In this document: in pieces, positions 1-8,583 of the stretch
Position numbering within the stretch: position 1 is the stretch's first letter
Layout: every line of letters starts with the position of its first letter
Notes under the pieces: model-generated
Database searches by the model: none
Told to the model about the DNA's origin: nothing
Seen by the model: the letters and a program-made list of their open reading frames with translations, nothing else
Assembly: GCF_024204645.1 (NCBI RefSeq)
Contig: NZ_CP100351.1
Span: 2,480,001 to 2,544,000 of the forward strand
DNA from: Desulfomicrobium sp. ZS1
GTDB taxonomy: Bacteria > Desulfobacterota > Desulfovibrionia > Desulfovibrionales > Desulfomicrobiaceae
Direction: 5' to 3'
DNA: 64,000 nt
Program-made: the position numbers and the translations under genes

Positions 1-226
1 CGATGAGCGGATCCTGGCCCAACTCGTCATCCAGAAATGTGCCCATGCGCACACCCAGCCCTCGCGCGACTTTGAGTAGCGGCCCGAGGGACGGATAGAC
101 GGAATCGTCTTCCAGAGATTTAAGAAACGCAATTTCAAGCCCCGTGCGCTGGGCCAGGTCTTCAAGGCTGATCTCGTTCATTTCCCGGAATCGTTTGACA
201 CGTTTGCCGAGTTGCTCTTTGCTCAT
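1..226 (-). CDS. XRE-family helix-turn-helix regulator (partial, C-terminus outside window)
   Basis: The first 75 residues of a DNA-binding regulator read on the minus strand, starting MSKEQLGKRVKRFREM. The segment LEDLAQRTGLEIAFLKSLED is a typical Cro/C1 (XRE) helix-turn-helix, and the following VYPSLGPLLKVARGLGV is the usual last helix pair of the fold. In this family such a domain is often followed by a C-terminal cupin sensor domain; that part lies beyond position 1, so the ligand cannot be guessed. The ATG at 224-226 is the only Met in a suitable place before the domain. Confidence 0.85.
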   Translation of the reverse strand, partial: MSKEQLGKRVKRFREMNEISLEDLAQRTGLEIAFLKSLEDDSVYPSLGPLLKVARGLGVRMGTFLDDELGQDPLI

Positions 227-242
227 AAACCGTTCTCGCTGG

Positions 243-1007
243 TTAAAGGTTCAGAGGACGGGCCGTTAAAATGACGGGCTCGGGCAGATCGATCCTGCGG
301 CCGCAGACGCGCTCCGCCGCTTCGGCGTCCACGACGCAACAGACCAGCCCAGCCGGGTTGCCTTCGCAAGGCGAAAAACTCAGATCCATGGACACAAGCT
401 CGCGCACCACGTCTTCGTCGGAAATAAAAAGCCGCGTGCCCAGAGGCAGAAACAGAAGCAGTGAGGGCAAAAGGTTCTTCCACGGCAGCTCCACGCAGGC
501 CCTCGGGAAAAGGGCCTCATCCGAAACGCCGGGCTGTGTAAAACTTTCCTCGTCGTCAAGGCCGAGCACTGCGGCGAAGCCGTCCCGCGCGGCCTCAAAG
601 CGGCCTTCCTGCTCACAGATGGCCACGAACTGCTCTTCGCGGTACAGAGCCATAGCCAGCAAAAGCTGAGCTTGGCGCCGCAGGTCCCCGAGACTCGGCT
701 CTTTGGGTGCATCCCTCCCGGTCAGCTGCGACTTTATGTCCATTGTCGTATCGGTGTAAAAATTATCAAGCCCTGCAGCCTGGTAGGCCTGCATGTCCGA
801 AGGCCTTGGAAAACGCTCGCCGAATTCCATGTAGCTTCTGAGCATGCTCCGCACCTCTGCGGGAGGACACGGCAGCTCGGCCGGACGCCACCGAGGCAGT
901 TCCGTGACCATGTCCACGCCCGGATCAAAAAAAACAACACTGTCCGGAAGGGGGCCGTAGCCCAGTTTCGGATGCAACCAGGGAAAATGCACTACCATAT
1001 CGCTCAT
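243..1007 (-). CDS. conserved hypothetical protein, 254 aa
   Basis: Unrecognised soluble protein with no signal peptide or clear membrane helix; a Leu-rich stretch (NLLPSLLLFLPLGTRLF) around residues 180-195 looks like a buried core strand/helix. The start is well supported: a taaggag box lies 9 bases before the ATG at 1005-1007. It is followed after 16 bases by the XRE gene and preceded after 22 bases by the Cys-rich gene at 1030-1404, so the three are probably one minus-strand operon. Codon use and GC match the neighbours. No function is assigned. Confidence 0.75.
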   Translation of the reverse strand: MSDMVVHFPWLHPKLGYGPLPDSVVFFDPGVDMVTELPRWRPAELPCPPAEVRSMLRSYMEFGERFPRPSDMQAYQAAGLDNFYTDTTMDIKSQLTGRDAPKEPSLGDLRRQAQLLLAMALYREEQFVAICEQEGRFEAARDGFAAVLGLDDEESFTQPGVSDEALFPRACVELPWKNLLPSLLLFLPLGTRLFISDEDVVRELVSMDLSFSPCEGNPAGLVCCVVDAEAAERVCGRRIDLPEPVILTARPLNL

Positions 1008-1029
1008 TTATCTATCTCCTTAGATGCAA

Positions 1030-1404
1030 TCATTCGTCATGAGAGAGCTCAAAGCGACGGCAACGGCCTGCGCAAGGGGGCAGACGCAACACGCACACTC
1101 CTTCGATGAAATGACGGCACAGAATTTCCCCGGCATCATCCTGCAGGGCCGTAAAATTTGCACAGTCCCAGTCAATGTTCAAGGCTTGCGCCATGCGCTG
1201 CTTCCAAATTCGCCCGGCCTCCTCGGAGGTCAGGCCCAAAATCTCACCCCGCACCACAAATTCGTCGAAACGGTCTTCAAGGACGCTCAGCACGGTGCAG
1301 GAAAATTCTGCGCGCAGCCCCGGGTTCATCAGCTCTTCATACAGGCAACGGCCGGCGATCCAGAAACGGCAAGCATCGCCGGGCATGTGCAGCAACGGGT
1401 TCAC
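1030..1404 (-). CDS. Cys-rich hypothetical protein with two C-x7-C motifs, 124 aa
   Basis: Small protein with a GTG start (1402-1404) 6 bases after a cggag box. Two similar segments, CRFWIAGRC near the N-terminus and CRHFIEGVC near the C-terminus, each have the spacing Cys-x7-Cys with aromatic residues and a Gly inside, reminiscent of CCCH-type zinc knuckles; the tail adds CAGRC. This suggests metal binding, possibly with nucleic-acid contact, but the remaining CCCH ligands are not in canonical positions. It sits upstream of the 254-aa unknown gene and the XRE regulator in the same direction. Function unknown. Confidence 0.65.
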   Translation of the reverse strand: MNPLLHMPGDACRFWIAGRCLYEELMNPGLRAEFSCTVLSVLEDRFDEFVVRGEILGLTSEEAGRIWKQRMAQALNIDWDCANFTALQDDAGEILCRHFIEGVCVLRLPPCAGRCRRFELSHDE

Positions 1405-1512
1405 GAAAACTCCGCAAAGCGGCAGGCCGCAGCACGAAAAATCAGGAGACAGCTATTTGACAAATACATTCCATCCCTTCGGAAACCAAGGTTTTTCTTC
1501 CACAAGGAAGAG

Positions 1513-1542
1513 TTGACCTGCCCGAAGCGCTATGTGTATATG
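1513..1542 (+). promoter_or_regulatory. probable sigma-70 promoter of tatA
   Basis: TTGACC (1513-1518), an 18-base spacer and TATATG (1537-1542), placed 28 bases before the tatA ATG. A strong gaggagg ribosome-binding site follows at about 1558-1564. Confidence 0.55.
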
Positions 1543-1570
1543 AGGCGCAATCATTCTCGAGGAGGCATAC

Positions 1571-1768
1571 ATGTTTGGCATTGGTATCCCTGAGCTTCTA
1601 ATAATACTGGTCATCGTCCTGGTCATTTTCGGGGCCAACAAGTTGCCTGAAATCGGTTCAGGAATGGGCCGGGCCATAAAAAACTTCAAGAAAGCCACTG
1701 GCGAGCCTGAAGAAATCGACGTCACGCCCAAGTCCGAGTCCAAGGACGCATCCGACAAAAAAGAATAA
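1571..1768 (+). CDS. tatA: Sec-independent protein translocase subunit TatA
   Basis: 65-residue TatA/E-type subunit of the twin-arginine translocase, which forms the variable pore for folded exported proteins such as periplasmic hydrogenases and formate dehydrogenases. Visible hallmarks are one N-terminal membrane helix ([16 protein letters not shown]), the hinge [14 protein letters not shown] with the family FG and LP residues, an amphipathic helix ([11 protein letters not shown]) and a short acidic tail. The gene is a single unit with its own promoter and a terminator directly after it; tatB and tatC are not adjacent. Preceded by a gaggagg Shine-Dalgarno. Confidence 0.93.
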   Translation: MFGIGIPELLIILVIVLVIFGANKLPEIGSGMGRAIKNFKKATGEPEEIDVTPKSESKDASDKKE

Positions 1769-1784
1769 GCTCCCCCGTTTTTCC

Positions 1785-1816
1785 ACAAAAAATCCCGGCC
1801 CGACCGGGATTTTTTG
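1785..1816. terminator. bidirectional rho-independent terminator between tatA and the convergent gene
   Basis: The stem aatcccgg/ccgggatt with A-run before and T-run after (1787-1816) fits termination of both tatA and the convergent minus-strand gene ending at 1823. Confidence 0.85.
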
Positions 1817-1822
1817 TAGCCG

Positions 1823-2695
1823 CTAACGGACCTCCACGGTCAACCCCTGGGTCTTGGCAGCGTCCCCGAGGCGTCTGGCCAATGCATCCCTGGAGCGGGT
1901 CTGAACCCGCCAGACACCGACCATGCCGGCCCCGTCCATCTCCACGCCAAGCAACGTCTTGCGTTGGACTTCCTCGCTCCAGGAATCCATAAGCCGGTCG
2001 AATTCCATGGGTCCCATGCTGGACAGCCATCCCGAAACACGAACCAGCAGACCCGACTCGCCCTGCACGTTAAGCCCGGAGCGGGAAAAATAGTCTTTCC
2101 ACACCGCAAGCCAGACCTCGTCCAGGGTCTTGGCCGTGTGGGTGGATCTCCATTCGCCAAGAGTCAGCACCCCGGTCCAGGCTCCCAGCTGGGACAGCGC
2201 AAGGACCGGCACGTCCGGGGCCTGGATCACGGTCGGCCTCAGACCCGACAATTCCTGCAGCGCTCCAAGGCGCTTGGTGCGCGACGGTTCCACGCCGGAC
2301 AGCTGCAACACGTACGGCCACTGGTCCCGGGCCGTGAACATGACCCCAAGGCCCTGCAGCCGGGTTTTGAGGCCGGCTTCGTGAATGCGTACCGTCAGCG
2401 TGCGGAAGGCTTCCGTGGCGTTGACGGCGTCGCCGGCGGCGTGAGCCTCGCTGTAGCCCAGAATAAGCGAATCGCGCTCCTTGGACAGAATACCCATGAG
2501 CGTCTCCATCCGCGACTGCGCGAGCTGCGTCCCAAGAACGGCCTCAATCTCCTGCGTCAAAGCCGCATCGAACGCCCGGTCCACGAACGAAGCCTGGCCT
2601 TCGGCGCTCTCCACGGGCACGCGCACCTGCTGGTCCGCGGCGGCCGGAAAAGCGCCGCACAGCGCCAGCATCAAACAAAACACGTATCTGAGCAT
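1823..2695 (-). CDS. exported DUF2066-like protein, 290 aa
   Basis: Protein with a clear Sec signal peptide (MLRYVFCLMLALCGAFPAAADQ). The mature part has VRVPVESAEGQASFVDRAFDAAL followed by an alternating strand/helix pattern that resembles DUF2066 periplasmic proteins. The start at 2695 is chosen over the in-frame ATG at 2710 because an aaggagag box lies just before it. It is the last gene of the minus-strand run beta-CASP nuclease, rsmD, coaD, miaA, 67 bases after miaA. Exact role unknown; DUF2066 membership is a moderate-confidence recognition. Confidence 0.75.
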   Translation of the reverse strand: MLRYVFCLMLALCGAFPAAADQQVRVPVESAEGQASFVDRAFDAALTQEIEAVLGTQLAQSRMETLMGILSKERDSLILGYSEAHAAGDAVNATEAFRTLTVRIHEAGLKTRLQGLGVMFTARDQWPYVLQLSGVEPSRTKRLGALQELSGLRPTVIQAPDVPVLALSQLGAWTGVLTLGEWRSTHTAKTLDEVWLAVWKDYFSRSGLNVQGESGLLVRVSGWLSSMGPMEFDRLMDSWSEEVQRKTLLGVEMDGAGMVGVWRVQTRSRDALARRLGDAAKTQGLTVEVR

Positions 2696-2762
2696 TGGTC
2701 TCTCCTTCACACAAAAATTCTACCGCGAGCCCCGCCGGGCCGCAACCTGGACACAAACAGGT

Positions 2763-3692
2763 TCAACCGGCGGAAGCCGACTCCAGGAACTGCCTGGCCC
2801 GGGTTACGATACCATCCACGTCTTCGGGATGGTGCCAGAAAATCTCACTATCCTTATTGAACCAGGTCAGCTGGCGCTTGGCGTAGGCCCGAGTGCTGCG
2901 CAGCCAGTCACGGCGGGCCTGGTCAAGGCTCACGCCGTCAAGCATGACGGCCAGAAGCTCCGGACAGCCGATGCCGGAAAACCCCGGCGCGAAGCGGTCC
3001 GGACAGCCTGCATAGGCCAGCCGCACTTCGTCCTGGGCTCCGGCCTCAAGCATCAAATCGATACGCCGCGCCAGACGCGGCGTCAGCGAGGCCAAGTCGA
3101 CGGAAAGCCCGATCTTGAGCACCCGCAAGCCTGCGGGTCGGCAGGTCCGGCCGTGCCACCAGGTCAGGGTTTGACCCGTGGCGGTGAACACTTCCAGGGC
3201 GCGACAGATGCGCTGGGGGTCATTGGGATGGATTTTGGCGGCATAATCCGGATCGATGAGCTGCAAACGACCGTGCAGAACCTGCGAACCCTGATCACGG
3301 CACTCGCGGACCACGTCCTCCCGGATCTGCGGAGCAATGTCGGGAATGGGAGCCAATCCATCGACAAGACTTTTCAGATAAAGACCGGTCCCGCCGACAA
3401 GGATGGGCGCCAGCCCCTGATCTCGATAGGCTCTGGCCTGATCCATGATTTCACCGGCAAAGGCCCCGGCCCGGACAGGGGTGTTTATGGGCAGGTATCC
3501 GTAGAGGGCGTGCGGGCAGACGGCCCGCTCCTCTGCCGTGGGCTGGGCCGTGACCACCCCGAGTCCGGCATAGACCTGACGGGAATCGAAATTGACCACT
3601 CCGCCGCGAAGCGCCTGGGCCAGAGCCAGCGCCGCCGCGGTCTTGCCCGTGCCCGTGGCTCCGACCAGACAAAGAAGCGAGATGTCCGTCAT
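2763..3692 (-). CDS. miaA: tRNA dimethylallyltransferase MiaA
   Basis: Transfers a dimethylallyl group from DMAPP to N6 of A37 in tRNAs reading UNN codons. The N-terminal P-loop GATGTGKT, the DSRQVY motif containing the catalytic Asp, the ILVGGTGLYLKSLVDGL motif, the HPNDPQRICRALEV segment and the C-terminal TRAYAKRQLTWF are all present in family order. Length 309 aa is normal. It overlaps the end of coaD by four bases (ATGA), so the two are translationally coupled. Confidence 0.97.
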   Translation of the reverse strand: MTDISLLCLVGATGTGKTAAALALAQALRGGVVNFDSRQVYAGLGVVTAQPTAEERAVCPHALYGYLPINTPVRAGAFAGEIMDQARAYRDQGLAPILVGGTGLYLKSLVDGLAPIPDIAPQIREDVVRECRDQGSQVLHGRLQLIDPDYAAKIHPNDPQRICRALEVFTATGQTLTWWHGRTCRPAGLRVLKIGLSVDLASLTPRLARRIDLMLEAGAQDEVRLAYAGCPDRFAPGFSGIGCPELLAVMLDGVSLDQARRDWLRSTRAYAKRQLTWFNKDSEIFWHHPEDVDGIVTRARQFLESASAG

Positions 3693-4231
3693 GTTTGCTG
3701 CGGCTCTCCGGAAGCGGACAGGGCCTTGGCGCTCCGCTGTTCATCCATGCGCGCGACCACGCGGGCCAGGATGCTTTCGGGCACCAGCCCCTCGACCACT
3801 CCGCCGAGCCTGGCCACATCCTTGATGATGGTCGAACTGATGTAAAGCCAGCGGTAATCCGTCATCATGAAGACAGTATGGATGCTGGGCTTGAGTTTGC
3901 GATTCATGAGGGCCATCTGAAATTCGTATTCGAAATCCGAGACCGCCCGGAGGCCGCGCAGGATCGTGTTGGCCCCCTTGCTCGGCACGTACTCGACCAG
4001 AAGTCCGGAAAAACCTTCCACCTCGACACGCAGTTGCCCGCGAAAAACCTCGCGGATCATCTCCACCCGCTCATCAAGGTTGAAAAGAGGGTTCTTGCCC
4101 GAATCTTTGGCCACGGCCACGATGACCCTGTCGAAGACTTCCAGCCCCCGCCGCACCAGACTCAGATGCCCATTGGTGAAAGGGTCGAAGGTGCCCGGAT
4201 AGACCGCCACCCGCTCTAGTTTCTGCGCCAT
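3689..4231 (-). CDS. coaD: phosphopantetheine adenylyltransferase CoaD
   Basis: Penultimate step of coenzyme A synthesis: 4'-phosphopantetheine plus ATP gives dephospho-CoA. The nucleotidyltransferase signature YPGTFDPFTNGHLSLVRR at the N-terminus, GANTILRGLRAVSDFEYEFQMALMNR in the middle, and the YISSTIIKD motif near the end are all family hallmarks. The start MAQKLERVAVYPG at 4229-4231 gives 180 aa, slightly longer than the usual 160 owing to a tail (DEQRSAKALSASGEPQQT). It overlaps the end of rsmD by 16 bases and the start of miaA by 4. Confidence 0.97.
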   Translation of the reverse strand: MAQKLERVAVYPGTFDPFTNGHLSLVRRGLEVFDRVIVAVAKDSGKNPLFNLDERVEMIREVFRGQLRVEVEGFSGLLVEYVPSKGANTILRGLRAVSDFEYEFQMALMNRKLKPSIHTVFMMTDYRWLYISSTIIKDVARLGGVVEGLVPESILARVVARMDEQRSAKALSASGEPQQT

Positions 4232-4776
4232 ACGCAAATCCTCGTTTGCCCGTAAAGTTTGTCTCGAAGAAGAAAGAGGTCCTGCCTCGGAGGGTTCTCG
4301 AACCTGAGCCCAGCTTCCACTTCGGCGCACACAATTCCATCCGGCGCGAGCGCTCCGCGTTCCAGCAGCAGCCCCAGGGTCGGAAGCAACAGATCCTTGC
4401 CGTAGGGCGGATCGATAAAGACAAGCTCGAACGGTCCGCAGCCGCTGCCGCCAAGCCAGCGCAATGCGTCTGTCTTGACCACGCTGCAGCGCCGCCGCTC
4501 CACGCCAAGAGCTTCCAGATTGGAACGAATCAGGGTTGCCGCCTGGGCGGCCTTCTCCACAAAGACGGCGTCCCGGGCTCCCCGGCTGAGGGCCTCGATG
4601 CCCAGAGAGCCGCTGCCCGCGAAGATGTCCGCCACCCGGGTCTCCCCCCAATCCACGCCTAGGGACTCAAGCATGGAGAACAGGGACTCCCGCACCTTGC
4701 CCGTGGCGGGCCGGTAGCCCGGCCCCTCGGTGGTGCGGATCTGTCTGCCCCTGTACTCCCCGGCGATGATGCGCAC
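4216..4776 (-). CDS. rsmD: 16S rRNA (guanine(966)-N(2))-methyltransferase RsmD
   Basis: Rossmann-fold SAM-dependent methyltransferase of the RsmD family. Visible are MRIIAGEYRGRQI at the start, RPATGKVRESLFSML, the SAM-binding VADIFAGSGSLGIEALSRGA and the catalytic FIDPPYG. Length 186 aa is typical. The pairing of rsmD with coaD is common in bacteria. It starts only two bases after the stop of the upstream beta-CASP gene, so it is in the same transcript. Confidence 0.96.
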   Translation of the reverse strand: MRIIAGEYRGRQIRTTEGPGYRPATGKVRESLFSMLESLGVDWGETRVADIFAGSGSLGIEALSRGARDAVFVEKAAQAATLIRSNLEALGVERRRCSVVKTDALRWLGGSGCGPFELVFIDPPYGKDLLLPTLGLLLERGALAPDGIVCAEVEAGLRFENPPRQDLFLLRDKLYGQTRICVWRRN

Positions 4777-4778
4777 GC

Positions 4779-6422
4779 CTAGTCCTGCTTGGGCTTTTGC
4801 TTTTGTTCAAACATCAGCTCCGACATGATGGAGCTCAAACGCGAGTTGATGGCCAGCAGGCTGCCGCGGATCTCGACCTGATTGGTCTGGCCCATGCGCT
4901 GCAGGTAATCGACCCGCTCCCGCACCTGGGCCAGCTTTCCGGAGGTCTCCTCCAGCAGGTAGTCCCAGTCGATGCGCGGCGCGGCCAGCGTCGGACGGGC
5001 GGTGAGCTCGAAGCGGCCGCCCTTTTCGAGCAGACATTCATCCAGATAGTCCGGTATATGCACGGTCAGTTTGAACTTCTCCCGGATCAGATCGGCCAGA
5101 ACCTTTTGCCCCGAATGCTCGCCGTGAACCAGATAGACCTGCATCTCGGGATTGCGCAAATGGGACAGCCAATCCAGAATCTGGGTCTGACCGGCGTGGC
5201 CCGAAAATCCGCCGATGGTGAACACCTTGGCCTTGACCGACAGTTCCTCGCCCAGAATCCGGATGCTCTTGGCCCCATCGACAATGCGGCGGCCAGGGGT
5301 TCCTTCGGCCTGGAAGCCGACAAAGACAATGGATGCGCCGGTTTTCCAGATATTGTGCCGCAAGTGGTGCTTGATGCGCCCCGCATTGGCCATGCCGCTG
5401 CCCGCGATGACGATGGCCGGCTCCTGAGACACGTTGATGGCCCGCGACTCGTCGGGGGTCAGCGTAAAGCGCAGGTTGGGCAAGTCCAGGGGATTCTGGC
5501 CGTTCTTGACCAGTTCCTTGGTCTGCTGATCATAATAGTCCCAATGGCGCCTGAAGATTTCCGTAGCCTTGATGGCCAGCGGACTGTCCAAATAAACGGG
5601 CATGTCCGCCGGCAGCAGCCCTTCCTGAAGCAGGAGATGGAGTGTGTAGAGCAACTCCTGGGTGCGCTCCACGGCAAATGCCGGAATGATGACCTTTTCT
5701 CCGCGCTGGTAGCTGTAGGCGATGGCCTCGGCCAGTTCCTGCCGGCTCTGGGTCTCGTTTTTGTGGTTACGCGAGCCGTAGGTTGACTCCAGAAATAAAA
5801 AATCGGCCGTTTCCACGGTCTGGGGGTTGGGAATCAGCAGCTGATTGGGACGCCCGAGATCTCCGGAAAAAACCAGCTTGGTCTCTTCGTCCCCTTCCGT
5901 GACCCACAGCTCGATGAACGCCGAACCCAAAATATGCCCGGCGTTATTGAAAATCACCCGCACGCCCGGCTTCGGTTCAAAGACCTGATTGTACTCCTGG
6001 GTCTTGAGCTGCGTGAGCGCCTTCTGGGCATCCTCCACCGTATAGAGGGGCTCCACCGGGGGAGCGCCAACCCGCTGTTTCTTGGTGCTGCGCCACTGCG
6101 CTTCGGTCTCCTGGATGCGGGCGCTGTCCTCGAGCATGATCCCAAGCAGATCCTTGGTCGGAGCCGTGGTGTAAACCGGCCCCTTGAAACCCTGGGACAC
6201 CAGGCGCGGGAGCAGGCCGGAGTGGTCGATATGCGCGTGCGTGAGCAGGATGAAATCCAAGGATTCGGGACGATACATGCCGTTCACGTCCCAGTTGCGC
6301 CCTTCAATATCCCTGTTGCCTTGATGCATGCCGCAATCAATGGCAAAACGGGTCTGCTCGCATTCGAGCACATGGCATGAACCGGTCACGGTGCGCGCCG
6401 CGCCAAGAAAAGTTATCTTCAT
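4779..6422 (-). CDS. MBL-fold metallo-hydrolase with beta-CASP and RNA-specificity domains
   Basis: A 547-aa putative RNA-processing nuclease of the CPSF73/beta-CASP type. The zinc-binding motif HAHIDHSGLLPRL follows GAARTVTGSCHVLE; later motifs include FSGDLGRP, the beta-CASP segment FAVERTQELLY, SGMANAGRIKHHL, and the RNA-specificity end FTIGGFSGHAGQTQILDWL and YLVHGEHSGQ. The start at 6422 (MKITFLGAA) is preferred to the upstream in-frame Met because the family begins exactly here and aagggg precedes it. It heads the operon with rsmD, coaD and miaA, consistent with RNA metabolism. Confidence 0.92.
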   Translation of the reverse strand: MKITFLGAARTVTGSCHVLECEQTRFAIDCGMHQGNRDIEGRNWDVNGMYRPESLDFILLTHAHIDHSGLLPRLVSQGFKGPVYTTAPTKDLLGIMLEDSARIQETEAQWRSTKKQRVGAPPVEPLYTVEDAQKALTQLKTQEYNQVFEPKPGVRVIFNNAGHILGSAFIELWVTEGDEETKLVFSGDLGRPNQLLIPNPQTVETADFLFLESTYGSRNHKNETQSRQELAEAIAYSYQRGEKVIIPAFAVERTQELLYTLHLLLQEGLLPADMPVYLDSPLAIKATEIFRRHWDYYDQQTKELVKNGQNPLDLPNLRFTLTPDESRAINVSQEPAIVIAGSGMANAGRIKHHLRHNIWKTGASIVFVGFQAEGTPGRRIVDGAKSIRILGEELSVKAKVFTIGGFSGHAGQTQILDWLSHLRNPEMQVYLVHGEHSGQKVLADLIREKFKLTVHIPDYLDECLLEKGGRFELTARPTLAAPRIDWDYLLEETSGKLAQVRERVDYLQRMGQTNQVEIRGSLLAINSRLSSIMSELMFEQKQKPKQD

Positions 6423-6571
6423 AAATTTCCCCTTGTATTTCAGATAGATAAACACAAGCCAAAATATCAGCCCATTGCCCTGCTCCATCCGGGTGTGCTA
6501 GCCCCTCACGGATAAGAACGCATCAAGGCCTACGGCCGTGAAACAACCCTTTTCCACACAAAGACCAAATC

Positions 6572-7423
6572 ATGATCAACCTGGACAAACTCAGCGACCG
6601 CGATCTGCCCCCTTTAAAACCCATGGTCTTAAGGCTTTGGCAGCTCCTGAACGCCCAAAATACCCGCCTACAGGAAATCGTCGAAGCCATGAGCGCGGAG
6701 CCTGTGCTGTGCGCCCGGATCATGGCCATCTCCAACTCGCCCCTGTACCGGGGGCTGGAAGAAATCAACAGCCCGCAAAAGGCGCTGGTCCGGCTGGGCT
6801 TAAACGAGGTCAAGGGAATCGTCTACTATTTGACCCTCTCGGACTCGGTGCGCCAGAACGCCTTTCCGCCCTCGTTCTCTGTCCGCAAATTCTGGACTCA
6901 CAGCCTGAGCACGGCGCTCCTGTGCAAGAAACTCGCGCAGTTCTACCCGCATCTCTTCCCCATGACCCCGGAGGAACAGGACAGCACCTATCTGGCCGGC
7001 CTGCTCCACGATATCGGCTATGTGGTCATGGCCTCGCTGCTGCCGGGAGAATTCACGACCATGACCAGGCTTTGGGAAGCGGGCGGAAATTCGCCTCTTG
7101 AGATCGAGGACGAGCTTTTCGGCGTCAGCCACCCGATCTTAAGCGCCAAGGCCCTTAAATTGTGGAAATTCCCGAAAAATGTCCAGCTTGCGGTATACGC
7201 CCACCACCGCGCCATTTCCGACGACTCCCCCCCGCCGGCCATCATGCTCCTCAAGCTCGCGGATTATCTGGCCACGGATACAGGGTATCACTTCAATCCC
7301 ATGTTTACAGCTGAGCTCAAACGCCTGACCCTGCCCGTCTTTCTCCTGGAGAACGACTTCCAGCCAGTAATCGAGGAAGTAGCGCTGAAAGTGGAAATGC
7401 TTGTCAGCCAAGCCTTCGATTGA
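6572..7423 (+). CDS. HDOD domain signalling protein
   Basis: A 283-aa single-domain HDOD protein, a non-catalytic relative of HD phosphohydrolases found in many motility and regulatory proteins. The family pattern is clear: LPPLKPMVLRLWQLLNAQNTRLQEIVEAMSAEP, then ISNSPLYRG, the INSPQKALVRLG segment and AGLLHDIGYVVM. No receiver or output domain is attached. It converges with the degenerate response regulator at 7427 with only three bases between the stops, so no separate terminator fits between them. Confidence 0.88.
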   Translation: MINLDKLSDRDLPPLKPMVLRLWQLLNAQNTRLQEIVEAMSAEPVLCARIMAISNSPLYRGLEEINSPQKALVRLGLNEVKGIVYYLTLSDSVRQNAFPPSFSVRKFWTHSLSTALLCKKLAQFYPHLFPMTPEEQDSTYLAGLLHDIGYVVMASLLPGEFTTMTRLWEAGGNSPLEIEDELFGVSHPILSAKALKLWKFPKNVQLAVYAHHRAISDDSPPPAIMLLKLADYLATDTGYHFNPMFTAELKRLTLPVFLLENDFQPVIEEVALKVEMLVSQAFD

Positions 7424-7426
7424 CGA

Positions 7427-8407
7427 TCAATCCTTCGGGAAGAGAGTCTGCGCGACCTGAAGATTGAGGTCCACGGTGCCGGTATAGCCCATGATTCCAA
7501 GGGACATGGGCTCCGCCATTTTCTCGCACAGCCAGCCCCACAGCACATCTCCGGTTCGTCCGAACTGCCTGTAATCCCCGCGCACGCGCACGCACAGATA
7601 CCGCGCCGCAAGCGATACATGCGTGGATGGTTCCGTATTTTCCTGAAATTGATACTCGCTGATGACCGAAGCCAGACGCGCCAACAAAAAACGCGTTCCC
7701 TCCTCATTGAGGTCGGGAGAAATGAGGCATAGAAAACCGTTATTCATGGATGCCAGACGGTCATAATTGCGCAGCTGCCTCCTGAGGGAAGACCATATCC
7801 CGCCCTTGAACCATTCCAGCCAGACTTCCCCGTAGCTGACTCGCAGGCCGCCAAGGCCGGGCACGGAAAGGATGCTCATGGAAAGCCAGCCCTCACGGCG
7901 GCCGATGCGGTTGACCTCCTCATGCAGGAAGGTGCGCAACCCTTCCGGGGTCATAAGGCCGGTCTCCGCGTCCAGAAGCCGGGAGGCCCCGAACTCGCGG
8001 CGCAGTGACATGGATCGCAGGCCGCGCTTGATCTTCCACTCGAGCTCCAGATCCATCCACGTCCCGAGCATATAGTCGTCGATGTCGTCGGAGCTGGTGA
8101 AAACAGTGACTTGGTCCTCTTCGGGACCAACCAGGACGATATAGACGGGGGGCAGAGAACGCCGGGCCTCCCTGGCACGCACCAGGGCGCATAACTCCAG
8201 TCCCGAGATGTCGATGCCGCGGGATGCTACCAGCAGGCAATTGTACTCGGTATCCTCGCTCAGGGCCAAGGCCCTCAGGTGTCCGCGCACATGGTCGACC
8301 TGCACATCGAGCCGCTCAAGCACGATCATCATTTCCCGTGCGAGATCCTCATCCGGTTCAACGACCAGGAATCGAAACCGATCTTTTTCCTGAGGGGGTG
8401 TACTCAT
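7427..8407 (-). CDS. response-regulator-like protein with degenerate receiver and degenerate GGDEF domain
   Basis: 326 aa. The N-terminus (FLVVEPDEDLAREMMIVLERLDVQVDHV) has the receiver fold, but the third strand reads NCLLVASRGID, without the phospho-acceptor Asp. The C-terminal half begins RLLDAETGLMTPEGLRTFLHEEVNRIGR, typical of GGDEF entry, but the signature site reads ASMNNGFLCLISP, so the catalytic GGDEF motif is lost. It is likely a non-enzymatic signalling or scaffold protein. The stop lies 3 bases from the convergent HDOD gene; both could belong to related signalling networks. Confidence 0.75.
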   Translation of the reverse strand: MSTPPQEKDRFRFLVVEPDEDLAREMMIVLERLDVQVDHVRGHLRALALSEDTEYNCLLVASRGIDISGLELCALVRAREARRSLPPVYIVLVGPEEDQVTVFTSSDDIDDYMLGTWMDLELEWKIKRGLRSMSLRREFGASRLLDAETGLMTPEGLRTFLHEEVNRIGRREGWLSMSILSVPGLGGLRVSYGEVWLEWFKGGIWSSLRRQLRNYDRLASMNNGFLCLISPDLNEEGTRFLLARLASVISEYQFQENTEPSTHVSLAARYLCVRVRGDYRQFGRTGDVLWGWLCEKMAEPMSLGIMGYTGTVDLNLQVAQTLFPKD

Positions 8408-8583
8408 GCGTGCTTTCTCTGATTCCGGCAGATGTGAATGAAGAAACGCCTGGATTTGACAAGGTTTCCGGGTAGCAGACGAGCGGGCTCCTTGTCCACA
8501 AACCGGGCGGGAGGGCCTGGCTTAAGATTTTGCCCTTGCCCGCATTATTGTGTATTGAGCCCTGACCACTGCGGAAATCATGC

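Noticed and set aside
4797-5786. long plus-strand frame of 329 codons
   Set aside because: It is antisense to the well-supported beta-CASP nuclease gene and has no ribosome-binding site.
8500-8583. sigma-54-like CTGGCTT...TTTTGC before the Smr gene
   Set aside because: The GG to GC spacing is 11 bases, one more than the strict 10 needed by sigma-54.
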